Of a DNA stretch of 64,000 bases, positions 40,929 through 50,349 are shown piece after piece. The DNA comes from Actinomadura sp. WMMA1423 (GTDB lineage: Bacteria > Actinomycetota > Actinomycetes > Streptosporangiales > Streptosporangiaceae). A model generated the notes under the pieces. That model was given only the letters and a program-made list of their open reading frames with translations. It made no database searches and was not told the DNA's origin. The DNA lies in assembly GCF_006547145.1 (NCBI RefSeq), contig NZ_CP041244.1, forward strand, positions 5,766,001 to 5,830,000. Direction: 5' to 3'. A program made the position numbers and the translations under genes. Every line of letters begins with the position of its first letter. The stretch's first letter is position 1.

Positions 40929-41996
40929 TCAGCGCGGCTGGTAGGCCTTGGGCAGCCGCATGCCGCGGTCGGCCATGATCTTGCGGACGCGGTCGGGGTA
41001 GTTGGTGATGATGCCGTCGACGCCCATGTCCATGAGGGCTTCGACGGTGGCGGGATCGTCGCAGGTCCAGGGGATGACCTTGAGGCCCCGGGCGTGCGCC
41101 GCCGCCACCATCTGCCGGTCGGGGTAGAAGCGGAAGCCCGGGTCGCCGACCTGGCCGTTCTGGGGGAAGCCGTAGTTGGGCGACAGGGCCGTGACGCCCT
41201 TGATGGCGGAGGCCGCCTTCACGAAGTCGCCTCCGTAGTCGTCGGCGTCGAGGCCGCCGAGCCAGGGGGAGGCGCCGGGCTTGCCGACCTGGAGGAAGTC
41301 GTAGTTGGTCAGCGCCACCAGCGGCCACCTGGGCGCGAACCGGTGCATGAGGTTCAGCGCGCCCCAGTCGAAGGACTGGATGGTGACCTGCCGTTCGATC
41401 CCCGACGCGCGGATCTCCTCGAAGACCCGCCGGACGAACAGCTCCCGCGGCGCGGTCTGCTCGGGCGCGCCCGCCTCGACCTTGGTCTCGATGTTGAGCT
41501 TGACCTGCTTGGCGCGGTAGCGCTTGACCAGGTCCAGCACGTCCCTGAGCTCGACCATCCGGAATCCGCGGACGACCTCCTGCTCGGGGAAGCCGGGCAG
41601 CTGCTGGTATCCGCAGTCCATGGTCTTGATCTGGGCCAGGGTCAGGTCCTTGATGTACTTGCCGACGTAGGGGTACATCGCGTCGCCGGGCGTCACCGGC
41701 GCGGTGTCGCGGCATTTCTGGGCACTGATCTGCCGGTCGTGGTTGACGACGACCTTCCTGTCCTTGGTGACGTGCGTGTCGAGCTCCAGGGTGGTGACGC
41801 CGAGGCGCATCGCCTTGCCGAAGCCTTCCAGCGACTCCTCGGTCGTCATGCCGATGCCGCCGCGGTGGGCCTGGAGGTCGAAACGGGTCTTCTGCGGCGG
41901 CACACCCGGGCCCCCGGTCGTCGCCGCATGGGCCGCCACCGGCGCGGCGACCGTGGACGCAAAGGCCAGACTCGTCAGGACAAGGCGCATGGACAT
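40929..41996 (-). CDS. glpQ: Secreted glycerophosphodiester phosphodiesterase
   Basis: A 355-residue exported GDPD-family enzyme. The signal peptide is LTSLAFASTVAAPVAAHA. The catalytic residues are in QAHRGG and ELDTHVTKDRKVVVNHD (His, Glu, Asp, His). A TIM-barrel follows, with KLNIETKVE as the metal-binding strand and WTCDDPATVE and DGIITNYPDRV near the end, as in GlpQ. It should hydrolyse deacylated phospholipids to glycerol 3-phosphate outside the membrane, needing Ca or Mg. ATG 41996 follows GGAGGACCGC. Confidence 0.87.
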   Translation of the reverse strand: MSMRLVLTSLAFASTVAAPVAAHAATTGGPGVPPQKTRFDLQAHRGGIGMTTEESLEGFGKAMRLGVTTLELDTHVTKDRKVVVNHDRQISAQKCRDTAPVTPGDAMYPYVGKYIKDLTLAQIKTMDCGYQQLPGFPEQEVVRGFRMVELRDVLDLVKRYRAKQVKLNIETKVEAGAPEQTAPRELFVRRVFEEIRASGIERQVTIQSFDWGALNLMHRFAPRWPLVALTNYDFLQVGKPGASPWLGGLDADDYGGDFVKAASAIKGVTALSPNYGFPQNGQVGDPGFRFYPDRQMVAAAHARGLKVIPWTCDDPATVEALMDMGVDGIITNYPDRVRKIMADRGMRLPKAYQPR

Positions 41997-42123
41997 GCGG
42001 TCCTCCGCTCGTTCATTCTGATCAACCCCTGCGACGCTAGAACGAGGGGCGGCACCCGTGGTTGACGTGGCGTGATTGCGTCATGAACACGTGGCGGACA
42101 CCGGGGTCCTCACCTGCGGCCGG

Positions 42124-42504
42124 TCACCCGGTGGGGACCTGGCGGACGATCCAGACGTGGCCGAACGGGTCGCGCAGGCGGCCCATGCGGCCGTAGGGGT
42201 GGTCCTCGACGGGGTAGACCACGGTGGCCCCGCCCGCCTCCATGCGGGCGCCGACCGCGTCGGGGTCGGGCACCTCGAGGTTGATGATCACGGGCGAGCG
42301 GTCGAGCCCGAGAGCGGTCGGCCCGGAGTCGGCGGAGTCCTCGTCCTTGAGCGTGAACTCCACGTCCCCGAGGGCCAGCCGGACATTGACGATCTTCCCG
42401 TCCGGTGTCTCGAAGCGCTCGGACTCCTCGACGCCGAGTGCCGCCTTGTAGAACTCGATGGCGCGGGCCGCGCCGTCGACGACGAGTTTCGGATAGAGGT
42501 TCAT
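42124..42504 (-). CDS. VOC-family (glyoxalase-like) protein
   Basis: A 126-residue vicinal-oxygen-chelate protein starting at MNLYPKLVV. It has both half-fold units: AIEFYKAALGVEES and GGATVVYPVEDHPYGRMGRLRDPFGHVWIV. The pattern DPFGHVW is typical of PhnB-like and bleomycin-resistance-like members. Metal ligands are not all evident, so catalysis is uncertain. It lies 49 bp after an AraC gene on the same strand, a common pairing. Confidence 0.82.
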   Translation of the reverse strand: MNLYPKLVVDGAARAIEFYKAALGVEESERFETPDGKIVNVRLALGDVEFTLKDEDSADSGPTALGLDRSPVIINLEVPDPDAVGARMEAGGATVVYPVEDHPYGRMGRLRDPFGHVWIVRQVPTG

Positions 42505-42553
42505 GGCTCCATCGTGCGGGGCGCCCGCGAGCACCGTATTGGACGAATTTCCC

Positions 42554-43312
42554 TCAGAGCGGCACGTGGTTGGGCTGGGCGGGAGAGCGGGGCCGGTATT
42601 GGGTCGGCCGCAGCCCGGCGAAGTCGTGGAAGTCGCGGATCAGGTGCGACTGGTCGACGTACCCGCAGGTGAACGCGAGCTCGGCCCAGTCGACCGGCCG
42701 GTCATAGGGGATCTTCCGGAGCGTGCGCTGGAACCGCCGTACGCGGGCGAAGCGCTTGGGCGTCAGGCCGACGCGGTCGTGGAAGAGCCCGATGAGGCGC
42801 TTGCGCGTGAAACCGAGCCGGTCGGTCACCTCCCCGACCGGGACGCCGCGGTCGAGAGCCGAGAGCGCGGCCTCCAGGGCGGGGTCGCGGTCCAGAGCGC
42901 CCGCCTCGACGAGGACGGACTCCAGCGCGTCCAGGATCCCGGCGGGCCCGCCGGCCTCCAGGAGCCGTTCCCGCACGACCTGCCCGGCGCGGCCCCAGAG
43001 GTCCTCCAGGCCGACCAGCCCGGCCACGGCCGGGAAGAAGGGGAACGCGCCGCCGGGCTTGAACGCCACCCACGCGATGGCCCGCTGGTCGGCGGTGTCG
43101 ATCACCGAGGGCCGGGAGGCGGCGCCGAGGAAGGCGGCCCCGCCGGCCCCGCCGGCGAACGCGTCGGCGTGCAGGTTGACGAACAGCTGGGCACAGCCGG
43201 TCGGGATGGAGCGCTCGCGGACGGCCGGGCCGTGCGACTCGGAGTAGCCGAGGCCGGCGACGAACGGTTCGAGCCCCGGATGGACGGGCCCGCGATGAAC
43301 CTGCACGCCCAT
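42554..43312 (-). CDS. AraC-family regulator
   Basis: A 252-residue regulator from ATG 43312 (MGVQVHRG). The N-terminal part is the sensing domain; the C-terminal helix-turn-helix pair is at about 160-240, with VGEVTDRLGFTRKRLIGLFHDRVGLTPKRFARVRRF and LAFTCGYVDQSHLIRDFHDFAGLRP. It probably controls the VOC gene that follows. Confidence 0.85.
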   Translation of the reverse strand: MGVQVHRGPVHPGLEPFVAGLGYSESHGPAVRERSIPTGCAQLFVNLHADAFAGGAGGAAFLGAASRPSVIDTADQRAIAWVAFKPGGAFPFFPAVAGLVGLEDLWGRAGQVVRERLLEAGGPAGILDALESVLVEAGALDRDPALEAALSALDRGVPVGEVTDRLGFTRKRLIGLFHDRVGLTPKRFARVRRFQRTLRKIPYDRPVDWAELAFTCGYVDQSHLIRDFHDFAGLRPTQYRPRSPAQPNHVPL

Positions 43313-43692
43313 CAGCCTAGAGGCCGGACCGACACCCGTCCGAGGCCGAAGCGCGCGCGACGGCCTCGCCCGCGCTCTGCCCTGCGCCGCGATGCCATTT
43401 CTGATGGCCGAGGTGTATCCCATGCATGCGAGGGGAACCGGAAAAACGAATACGGTCGCCCTTGGCGTCCGCTGAACGGGGTGGTCCATCGAAAACCGGC
43501 GGTCCATTGGCCCGTTCCTTGCACGTTCTTGATCACGATTCGGTTCTCGGATTGCGGGGACCTTGTTGATCCCGCGGCGATTTCGTAGGTTCGCCCTGAT
43601 CGGGGGATGGTCCATTGTCTCGCCGCCGACCCGCCACCGACTCGAGACCCGAGACCGGCGGGCGGCGGCCACGATCTCCCTGAGGAGACGCC
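43313..43692. other. Divergent intergenic region with repeated GGTCCAT
   Basis: About 380 bp between the AraC gene and the M28 peptidase gene. GGTCCAT occurs at 43493, 43501 and 43609, the last two followed by TG. The region is less GC-rich than the genes around it. No gene is seen in it. Confidence 0.4.
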
Positions 43693-45054
43693 ATGTCCGA
43701 GGTCAAACGCCGCGATCTGCTGGCCGGGGCCGCGGCCCTCACCGGGTTCGCGACCGCCGGCCTGCTCCCCGGCACCGCCGCCGCCGCGACCCGGCAGCGC
43801 CCCGGTGCCCTCCGTCCGCCCTCCCTCACCGCCGGCGACAGGGCCGTGGTCGCCCGCGTCGACGCCCGCCGGGCGCTGCGGCACCTGCGCGTGCTCAGCG
43901 ACCAGATCGGCTGGCGCGTCGCCGGCACCCCGTCCGAGCACCGCGCCGCCCGCTACATCGCCGGGTGCCTTCGCGACCTCGGCTACACCGTCGAACTCCA
44001 GCCCTTCCCGGTCGCCGACAAGTACCTGGCGGAGATCCGCTCCCGCGGCGAGCGGGTGTGGCAGTGCAGCGCATCCCCGCAGGGCGCCGTCGCCGCAGTG
44101 GACGGCACGGTGGTGGACGCCGGCCGGGTCACCGAGGTCACCGGTGACGTGCGCGGCAGGATCGTGCTGTTCGACCGCGTGCCCGGCATGGAGACCGAGC
44201 AGGCCGAGGCCGCCGCCGACGCGGGCGCCAAGGCGGCGCTGATCGTCAACGCGCGCTCGGAGACCTATCCCGAGCGCAAGCCCGGCTCCTTCGTCCCGAC
44301 GCTGAAGGAGGCGGTCGCGATCCCGGTGCTGGGCCTGGCCGAGTACCACGGCGAGCGGGTCCGCGCGGGCGCCCGGCGGCTGTCCTTCGCGATCACGCAC
44401 TACTCGGGCCTGACCTCGTACAACGTCCTGGCCGAGCGGAAGGCGACGTTCCCCGACCCGGCGGGCAAGGCGGTCATCGTCAGCGCGCACTACGACAGCG
44501 TCCCCGGCTCGCCCGGCGCCAACGACGACGGCAGCGGAACCGTCCTGTGCCTGGAACTCGCGCGCGTCCTGAGGCGGCTGCCCACCCGGCAGGCCGTCCG
44601 CGTCTGCCTGTGGGGCTCGGAGGAGTACGGCCTGGTCGGCGCCCGGCACTACGTGAAGCAACTGGACGAAGCGGGCGCCAAGCAGATCACCGGCTGCTTC
44701 CAGAACGACATGGTCGCCACCAGCCACCCGCCCGCGGGCACGTACTGGCTGCTCTCGGTGGACGGCGCGGACAACACCACCACCGCCGCGGTGAACGCCG
44801 CCGCCCACCGGCTCGGCTACGCCGACCAGACCAAGGGCCCCACGGCCCGGGGCTCCAGCGACCACGAGGCCTTCCACGAGCGCGGCATCCCGGCCGGCAA
44901 CTTCAGCTGGCGCGGCGGCGAGGCTCCCAGCCAGCTGGAGCCCTTCTACCACAGCCCCGAGGACACCATCGCCCAGAACGTCAGCCCGGAACGCCTGCAA
45001 GTCTCCCTCGAACTGATCGGCTGCGCCCTCTACGACATCGCCCACCGCAAGTAA
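43693..45054 (+). CDS. Tat-exported M28-family zinc peptidase
   Basis: A 453-residue secreted aminopeptidase-type enzyme. The Tat signal is EVKRRDLLAGAAALTGF. A PA-like insert lies at about 130-230. The zinc ligands are in SAHYDSVPGSPGANDDGSG (His, Asp), GSEEYGLVGARHYV (catalytic Glu and ligand Glu), and DHEAFHERGIP (His). It probably removes N-terminal residues from extracellular peptides. ATG 43693 follows TGAGGAGACGCC. It ends at a strong hairpin shared with the reductase gene. Confidence 0.88.
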   Translation: MSEVKRRDLLAGAAALTGFATAGLLPGTAAAATRQRPGALRPPSLTAGDRAVVARVDARRALRHLRVLSDQIGWRVAGTPSEHRAARYIAGCLRDLGYTVELQPFPVADKYLAEIRSRGERVWQCSASPQGAVAAVDGTVVDAGRVTEVTGDVRGRIVLFDRVPGMETEQAEAAADAGAKAALIVNARSETYPERKPGSFVPTLKEAVAIPVLGLAEYHGERVRAGARRLSFAITHYSGLTSYNVLAERKATFPDPAGKAVIVSAHYDSVPGSPGANDDGSGTVLCLELARVLRRLPTRQAVRVCLWGSEEYGLVGARHYVKQLDEAGAKQITGCFQNDMVATSHPPAGTYWLLSVDGADNTTTAAVNAAAHRLGYADQTKGPTARGSSDHEAFHERGIPAGNFSWRGGEAPSQLEPFYHSPEDTIAQNVSPERLQVSLELIGCALYDIAHRK

Positions 45055-45062
45055 CGCCGGAC

Positions 45063-45093
45063 CCGGCCGGACACGCGGGGCGTGTCCGGCCGG
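45063..45093. terminator. Bidirectional stem-loop terminator, 13-bp stem
   Basis: CCGGCCGGACACG pairs perfectly with CGTGTCCGGCCGG around CGGGG, between the convergent peptidase and ferredoxin-reductase genes. It marks the left limit of the oxygenase locus. Confidence 0.78.
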
Positions 45094-45144
45094 TTCGCGC
45101 ACGGCCGGGGGCCGCCGACGCACAGGGCATGAGACGGAGACCTG

Positions 45145-46383
45145 TCAGGTCCCTGTGCGGGATCTCCGGGACCGCTCGGTCGCGGCAGTGATGCTCTCCC
45201 GCACGGTGGTGAGGGACACCGGGTCACGCAGCGCCCTCCGGCAGGCGATCACCGCGCGGGGCCAGTTGACGGCGACCGCGCCGGCGAACTCCCCGGCGGA
45301 GTCGGCGTACAGGACCGCGAAGCCGTGGTCCGGGCCGACCCCCTGAAGGGTGACGTGGTCAAGGCTTCCGCCGGTGCGGCCGACCAGTTGGATCCGCCGG
45401 TCGTACTGGTCGGTCCACGCGTACTCGACGGGGTCGTACGCCTGGAGATCGTTCGGGTGCGTGATGTTGTGGGCGACGCGATCGGCCTGCTCGATGGCGT
45501 TGGTCCAGTGCTCGGCCCGGACGAGCCGGCTGCGCCGTGGATGGAACCAGCGAGCGACGTCCCCCACGGCGTGGACGTTCGGGGCACCGCGCGCCCGGCT
45601 GTACCGGTCGCACACGACGCCGTCCGCGATGGTCAGTCCCGAGCCGCGGACCCACTCGTCGTTCGGTACCGCGCCAATGCCCACGACCACCGTGGCCGCG
45701 GGAAGACGGGACCCGTCGTCCAGCCCCACGACGAGCCCGCCGTCGACGGCCTCGACACCCGTGACCGCCGCCCCGAACCGGGTGCTCACCCCGCGGTCGG
45801 CGTGGAGGCGGGCGAAGTGCCGGGCGACTGCGGGGCTCAGCACGCGGCCCAGCGGTGCGCGCGCCGGGCCGACGAGCGTCACGTCGGCGAGACCCGCCGA
45901 GGTGGCGGTCGCCGCCACCTCGGTGCCGACGAAACCGGCGCCGATGACGACCAGCGGCCCGCCGTACCTCAGGTCCTCGCGCAGCGCGACGGCGTCGTCG
46001 AGGGTCCGCAGCACGTGCAGGCCGGGCGGGGCGCCCCACGGCGAGGGACGCGGCCGGGCGCCGGTGGCGACGACGAGCTCGTCGAACGCCAGGCGCCGGC
46101 CGTCGGCCAGTTCGACCGCGCGACCGGCCAGGTCCACACCGATCGCGGGTGTTCCCAGCTCCAGCCGTATTCCCGCCTCGTCCGCCGCCTCCTCGTCCAG
46201 CAGCGTCAGGTCGCGGCGGGTCGCCGCTCCGGCGAGGAAGGCCTTGGACAGCGGCGGCCTGTCGTAGGGCAGGTGGTCCTCGGCGCCCACGAGCACGATC
46301 TCGCCCGCGTGTCCGGACGAACGCAACGCCCTGGCGGTACGCACGCCTCCGACCGAGGCACCGACGATGACGACGGTCGACAT
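45145..46383 (-). CDS. FAD-dependent NAD(P)H-ferredoxin reductase, BphA4-type
   Basis: A 412-residue reductase starting at MSTVVIVGAS after GGAGTGAGC. The FAD site is VVIVGASVGGVRTARALR (Ser where Gly is commoner), the NAD site VVIGAGFVGTEVAATA, and the second FAD motif VHAVGDVARW. Such reductases pass electrons from NADH to Rieske or 2Fe-2S ferredoxins. The monooxygenase operon at 54.8 kb has a Rieske ferredoxin but no reductase, and no other reductase is in the window, so this is the likely partner. It lies 13 bp after the aldehyde dehydrogenase gene. Confidence 0.87.
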   Translation of the reverse strand: MSTVVIVGASVGGVRTARALRSSGHAGEIVLVGAEDHLPYDRPPLSKAFLAGAATRRDLTLLDEEAADEAGIRLELGTPAIGVDLAGRAVELADGRRLAFDELVVATGARPRPSPWGAPPGLHVLRTLDDAVALREDLRYGGPLVVIGAGFVGTEVAATATSAGLADVTLVGPARAPLGRVLSPAVARHFARLHADRGVSTRFGAAVTGVEAVDGGLVVGLDDGSRLPAATVVVGIGAVPNDEWVRGSGLTIADGVVCDRYSRARGAPNVHAVGDVARWFHPRRSRLVRAEHWTNAIEQADRVAHNITHPNDLQAYDPVEYAWTDQYDRRIQLVGRTGGSLDHVTLQGVGPDHGFAVLYADSAGEFAGAVAVNWPRAVIACRRALRDPVSLTTVRESITAATERSRRSRTGT

Positions 46384-46396
46384 GCTCACTCCGGGC

Positions 46397-47887
46397 TCAC
46401 GCGGGGGCGGCGATCGAGGCGTACCTGGTCTCCAGGTACTCCTGGACGCCGATCTCGCCGCCCTCGCGGCCCAGACCGGACTCCTTCACACCGCCGAACG
46501 GCGCCGAGGCGTCGGAGACATGTCCCCGGTTCACCCCGACCATTCCGCACTCCAGCGCCTCGATCGCCCGGACGGCGCGGTCGAGGTCCCGGGTGTAGAC
46601 GTAGCCGACCAGGCCGGACCGCGTGTCATTCGCCAGAGCGAGGCCCTCCTCCTCGGTCGAGAACCGGTACACCGCGGCGGCCGGGCCGAAGATCTCCTTT
46701 CGCGCGATCTCGGCGGAGGGCGGGACCCGGTCGAGCAGGACCGGCCTGAGGAACGCGTCACCGGGACCGGCCGCGCCCTCGCCGTAGTGGACGACGGGCT
46801 CCGCGCCGTGCGCCACGGCGTCGTCGACCAGTCCGGCCGCTCGGTCCCGCTGCGCTTGGCTGATCAACGGCCCGAGGGTCGATCGCGGGTCGTCCCCGGG
46901 CCCGACGACCTGGGCGCGCAGCCGCTCCGCCAGCCCGCCGACGAACCGCGGCGCGACCGAGTCGGCGACGATGAAGCGGTTCGCCGCGACGCAGGACTGC
47001 CCGCCGTTGCGGAGCTTCGCCGCGACCGCGCCCTCGACGGCGGCGTCGACGTCGGCGTCGTCGAAGACGACGAAGGGCGCGTTGCCGCCCAGTTCCATGG
47101 AGGTCCGGAGCACGCCGGGCGCGGCCAGCGCCAGCAGCCTGCGGCCCACCTCGGTGGAACCGGTGAAGGAGAGCTTGCGGATCCGCCGGTCGCCCAGAAC
47201 CGCCTCGACGAGCGGGCCGGGCCGGCTCGTGCTCAGCACGTTGACCACGCCCGCGGGCAGCCCCGCCTCGGCCATCACGCGGGCGAGGAGCAGAGCGGAC
47301 AGCGGCGTCTCCTCCGCGGGTTTGAGGACGACCGTGCAGCCCGCCGCGAGCGCCGGCGCGACCTTCCGAGTGATCATCGCGAGGGGGAAGTTCCACGGTG
47401 TCACCAGCAGGCACGGCCCCACCGGCCGGTTCAGGGTGAGATGGCGGGCCGCGCCGCCCGGCGCCGTGCGGAAGGTACCCGTGAGGCGGACGGCCTCCTC
47501 CGAGTACCACCGCAGGAAGTCGGCGGCGTAGGCGACCTCGGCGCGCGACTCCGCCAGCGGCTTGCCCATCTCCAGGGTGACGAGCGCGGCGAACTCCTCG
47601 GCCCGGTCGTGGACGGCCGTGAAGACGTCGTGCAGCAGCGCCGCCCGTCGCCGGGGCGATGCCGCCGACCACCGCGGGAACGCCGCCGCCGCCGCGTCCA
47701 TGGCGTCCGCCGCGTCCTCGACGCCGGCGTCCGCGACGGTCGCGATGACTTCTCCGGTCGCGGGGTCGAGGACGGGGAACCTCGCACCCTCGCGGGACTC
47801 CCGCCACTCCCCGCCGACGAGCATCCCGGTCGGCGTGCGCGCCGCCCCGGCGATCCGCTGGCCGGCGGCGTCTGTTCCTTGCTGCAT
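46397..47887 (-). CDS. Aldehyde dehydrogenase, succinate-semialdehyde type
   Basis: A 496-residue NAD(P)-dependent aldehyde dehydrogenase. Key parts are VTPWNFPLAMITRKVAPALAAG, KPAEETPLSA, FTGSTEVGRR, the general base Glu in MELGGNAP and the nucleophile Cys in GGQSCVAANR. The sequence is closest in style to GabD-like semialdehyde dehydrogenases. It would oxidise an aldehyde or semialdehyde released from the locus's substrate. Gene order (permease, dehydrogenase, reductase) with short gaps suggests one operon. Confidence 0.87.
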   Translation of the reverse strand: MQQGTDAAGQRIAGAARTPTGMLVGGEWRESREGARFPVLDPATGEVIATVADAGVEDAADAMDAAAAAFPRWSAASPRRRAALLHDVFTAVHDRAEEFAALVTLEMGKPLAESRAEVAYAADFLRWYSEEAVRLTGTFRTAPGGAARHLTLNRPVGPCLLVTPWNFPLAMITRKVAPALAAGCTVVLKPAEETPLSALLLARVMAEAGLPAGVVNVLSTSRPGPLVEAVLGDRRIRKLSFTGSTEVGRRLLALAAPGVLRTSMELGGNAPFVVFDDADVDAAVEGAVAAKLRNGGQSCVAANRFIVADSVAPRFVGGLAERLRAQVVGPGDDPRSTLGPLISQAQRDRAAGLVDDAVAHGAEPVVHYGEGAAGPGDAFLRPVLLDRVPPSAEIARKEIFGPAAAVYRFSTEEEGLALANDTRSGLVGYVYTRDLDRAVRAIEALECGMVGVNRGHVSDASAPFGGVKESGLGREGGEIGVQEYLETRYASIAAPA

Positions 47888-47981
47888 CGGACGTTCCTTC
47901 AGTAGCCCTGTGTGGTGTCCGCTGACCGCCGGTGCGGCCAGTGGTGTCGTGCCGCGGCTCCGCCCGCCCGCGATCGCGCGG

Positions 47982-49625
47982 TCAGTCGGAGGCGACCAGG
48001 TTCACGTCGCTGTGGCCGGCCGCGCCGGACCGGGCCTCGGCATAGGAGGCGCGCAGGTAGGCGATGTCGTTGCTGCCGCACTCGGCGCAGATGGGGGCGT
48101 GGTCGGGCGTCGCGGGGTTGCGGTCCATCTCCTGAGCGATGTAGTGCCGGTCGCACGAGGCGCACAGGACCCTGGCCTCCCAGGGGTCCTCGACCTCGGA
48201 GCGCGGGTCGAACGGGCGGCGCAGCACGACCTGGCGCTCGCCGGTGGCGAAGCGGCCGGCCGCGTACATGGCCGCCGCCAGCACGAACGTGATCGGCGCG
48301 GACCACGTCGCGCCGAACGAGCCCGCGGCCTGGACCAGGGTGATGCCCGCCGCCGACGCGGCGAGCCAGGAGACCAGTCCCACGGCGTTGAAGGCGGGGA
48401 TCCGGCCGGGCCTGAACTCGAAGTCCTCGGCCGGGCGCCGGTCGCGCCGGGCGAACGCCAGGTACACCAGCGCGATCGCGACCCACGCCACGACGAAGAC
48501 GCCCTGCCACTGCAGTGACTTGAGAAGGTAGGAGATCGGATTGGTGAGCATGAGCCCGAACGCGGCGATGCCGACCAGGACGACCCATACGCGCCGCGAC
48601 AGGTGGATCTTGAGCGCTCGCGCGAAGAAGCTCTCGGCGTTGATGCTCGCGAGGTAGTAGTTGGCCGTGTTGATCCTGGTCTGGCTGATCCACACCAGCG
48701 CCACCCCGAAGATCCCCGCGAGTTTCACGATGCCCTCGACCGCGGAGAGCTCGCTGAGCGGGGCGTTGGCCACCAGGGTGTGCGCCAGGTAGATGCCGAC
48801 GACCGCGTTGACCACGAGGGTCAGGATGTAGAAGAGGGGGCCGAAGGTGAGCCGCCGGTGGTACGCGGCGTCGCTCGTCCTGGCCAGGCGGGCGTAGTCC
48901 CAGGTGAAGGGGATCATGATCCAGACGCCCATGTAGGTCGTGAACGCGAAGAACCATCCCGGTGCGTGCAGGTTCGTGTCGGCCACCGGACCCGCGGTGA
49001 GCCAGTCGTTGGAATAGCCGTGGCGGGCCACGGCCCAGACCACGACCACGACGAGCCCGATGTAGTAGAAGGGCAGGAGGATTCCGTTGATCTTGTCGAG
49101 CCACTGGCGCACCCCGCCGATGACGATGGGGATGCTGTAGGCGGCGACGACGAAGTACCACAGTTGGATGGAGCCCCAGCCGGTGTACTGGTGCAGCACG
49201 GCCGCGATGACGGATCCCTCGAACACGCCGTAGTAGAGCGCGGTGGCCCCGATGATCAGTGGTGCGACCACCGACCCCAGGTAGCCGAAGAGGCAGCGCG
49301 AGAACAGCGCGCTCGAGATCCCGGTGCGTGCCGCGTAGCGGCTGATCAGCCCGCCGATCACGCTGTAGGCGATGACGGAGAGGCCGAGACCGATCAGGGT
49401 GTCCACGGTGCCCGCGACGAGGGCGACGGTGGCGCCGACGATGAGCCAGAACATCGCGCTCGCGAAGGCGTACCAGGCCATGAGCAGCGACACGCGGCCC
49501 GAGCGCCACGTGAAGGGGGCGACGTGCAGCGCGTAGTCCTCGGTCGCGGCGTCGCGCACGACCTCCGGGTCGTCGTGGTCGATGATGTGGAGCGGTCTGT
49601 TTCCCGGTGCCAGGCGTTCGCTCAT
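47982..49625 (-). CDS. NCS1-family permease with C-terminal zinc ribbon
   Basis: A 547-residue nucleobase/hydantoin-type cation symporter with about 12 membrane helices. ATG 49625 follows GAGGAG. Family features include WRSGRVSLLMAWYAFASAMFWL, GISSALFSRCLFG and SQTRINTANYYLASINAESFF. After the last helix a hydrophilic tail holds CASC (488-491) and CAEC (513-516), a zinc-ribbon or rubredoxin-like pair not usual for this family. NCS1 members carry purines, pyrimidines, allantoin and hydantoins, which points to a nitrogen heterocycle as substrate of the locus. Confidence 0.83.
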   Translation of the reverse strand: MSERLAPGNRPLHIIDHDDPEVVRDAATEDYALHVAPFTWRSGRVSLLMAWYAFASAMFWLIVGATVALVAGTVDTLIGLGLSVIAYSVIGGLISRYAARTGISSALFSRCLFGYLGSVVAPLIIGATALYYGVFEGSVIAAVLHQYTGWGSIQLWYFVVAAYSIPIVIGGVRQWLDKINGILLPFYYIGLVVVVVWAVARHGYSNDWLTAGPVADTNLHAPGWFFAFTTYMGVWIMIPFTWDYARLARTSDAAYHRRLTFGPLFYILTLVVNAVVGIYLAHTLVANAPLSELSAVEGIVKLAGIFGVALVWISQTRINTANYYLASINAESFFARALKIHLSRRVWVVLVGIAAFGLMLTNPISYLLKSLQWQGVFVVAWVAIALVYLAFARRDRRPAEDFEFRPGRIPAFNAVGLVSWLAASAAGITLVQAAGSFGATWSAPITFVLAAAMYAAGRFATGERQVVLRRPFDPRSEVEDPWEARVLCASCDRHYIAQEMDRNPATPDHAPICAECGSNDIAYLRASYAEARSGAAGHSDVNLVASD

Positions 49626-49754
49626 GGCCATCTCCTCGGAGAGATCTCGTCGGGTCGGTGAGAATGCGGTTCGTGGAGGTTCTCGGTTGCGGGTCGTCGG
49701 GACGGCGGGGACGGGGAACTCCTCGCGGCCGCCGCCTGTGGAAAGCGCGTCGCC

Positions 49755-50096
49755 TCAGTCGCTGATGGCCGATCGCCCGGCGAACGAGCGCTGGAAGGGC
49801 CCGGTGTCGTCCACCGCGATGCTCACGTGGCCGTCCCGCAGGGTGAGCCGGATCTCCCGGGCCGCGCCGCCCCCGTCCCCGACGGCGCCCGCGACCAGTT
49901 CGGAGGCGATGAGCAGGACCTCGTCGATCAGGTCGGAGGCCAGGCCCCAGCGGAGCAGGGTGTCGCGCGTGTGCCGGTGGACGGCGGCCGCCGGCCGGAC
50001 CGTCCCCGTGAGGTCGAGCCGACTGGTCCGCGACCCGGTGACGCAGCTCGTGTACGTCCGGCCGGCGGGCCGAGCGGCGGCGTTGGATTTGCTCAT
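49755..50096 (-). CDS. Small HATPase-fold protein (anti-sigma-kinase-like)
   Basis: A 113-residue protein with the GHKL ATPase pattern of RsbW/SpoIIAB-like proteins: RHTRDTLLRWGLASDLIDEVLLIASELV and SIAVDDTGP (G1-box). The N-box reads SELVAGAV, with Gly where the Mg-binding Asn should be, so kinase activity is doubtful. ATG 50096 follows AAGGAAC. It is first in the leftward operon, next to the mirror promoter. It may bind a regulator rather than phosphorylate it. Confidence 0.7.
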   Translation of the reverse strand: MSKSNAAARPAGRTYTSCVTGSRTSRLDLTGTVRPAAAVHRHTRDTLLRWGLASDLIDEVLLIASELVAGAVGDGGGAAREIRLTLRDGHVSIAVDDTGPFQRSFAGRSAISD

Positions 50097-50244
50097 GATG
50101 TGTTCCTTGGATCGCCGGCTGGACATGTTCCCCCGGCATCGATAGCCGCCGGGACGCCTTTCGCTGACGTTCGTTGAGAGACGTTCGGTCGAAATCGAAC
50201 GAACGCGGTGACGGGGTTCACGATCAGATGTGAAGTGCTCGATC

Positions 50245-50349
50245 CAGGCGTAATCCCTGGTCGTCGCCCTAGATACTCACCCCGGCCTTTGGGGCAGGCA
50301 ATAGTGAAGAGTGAGAGAACGGGGTGATCGGATTGTGCGGGCCTCCGAC
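50245..50349. repeat. Left arm of a 105-bp inverted repeat (mirror promoter)
   Basis: This arm matches the reverse complement of 50474-50578 at 90 of 105 positions without a gap; the spacer is 124 bp. The outer end holds the dyad CAGG-CGTAATC-CCTG, and the middle holds GCAATAGTGAAGAGTGAGAG. It faces the leftward operon, whose first ATG is 149 bases away. The two arms give both operons the same control sequence. Confidence 0.85.
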
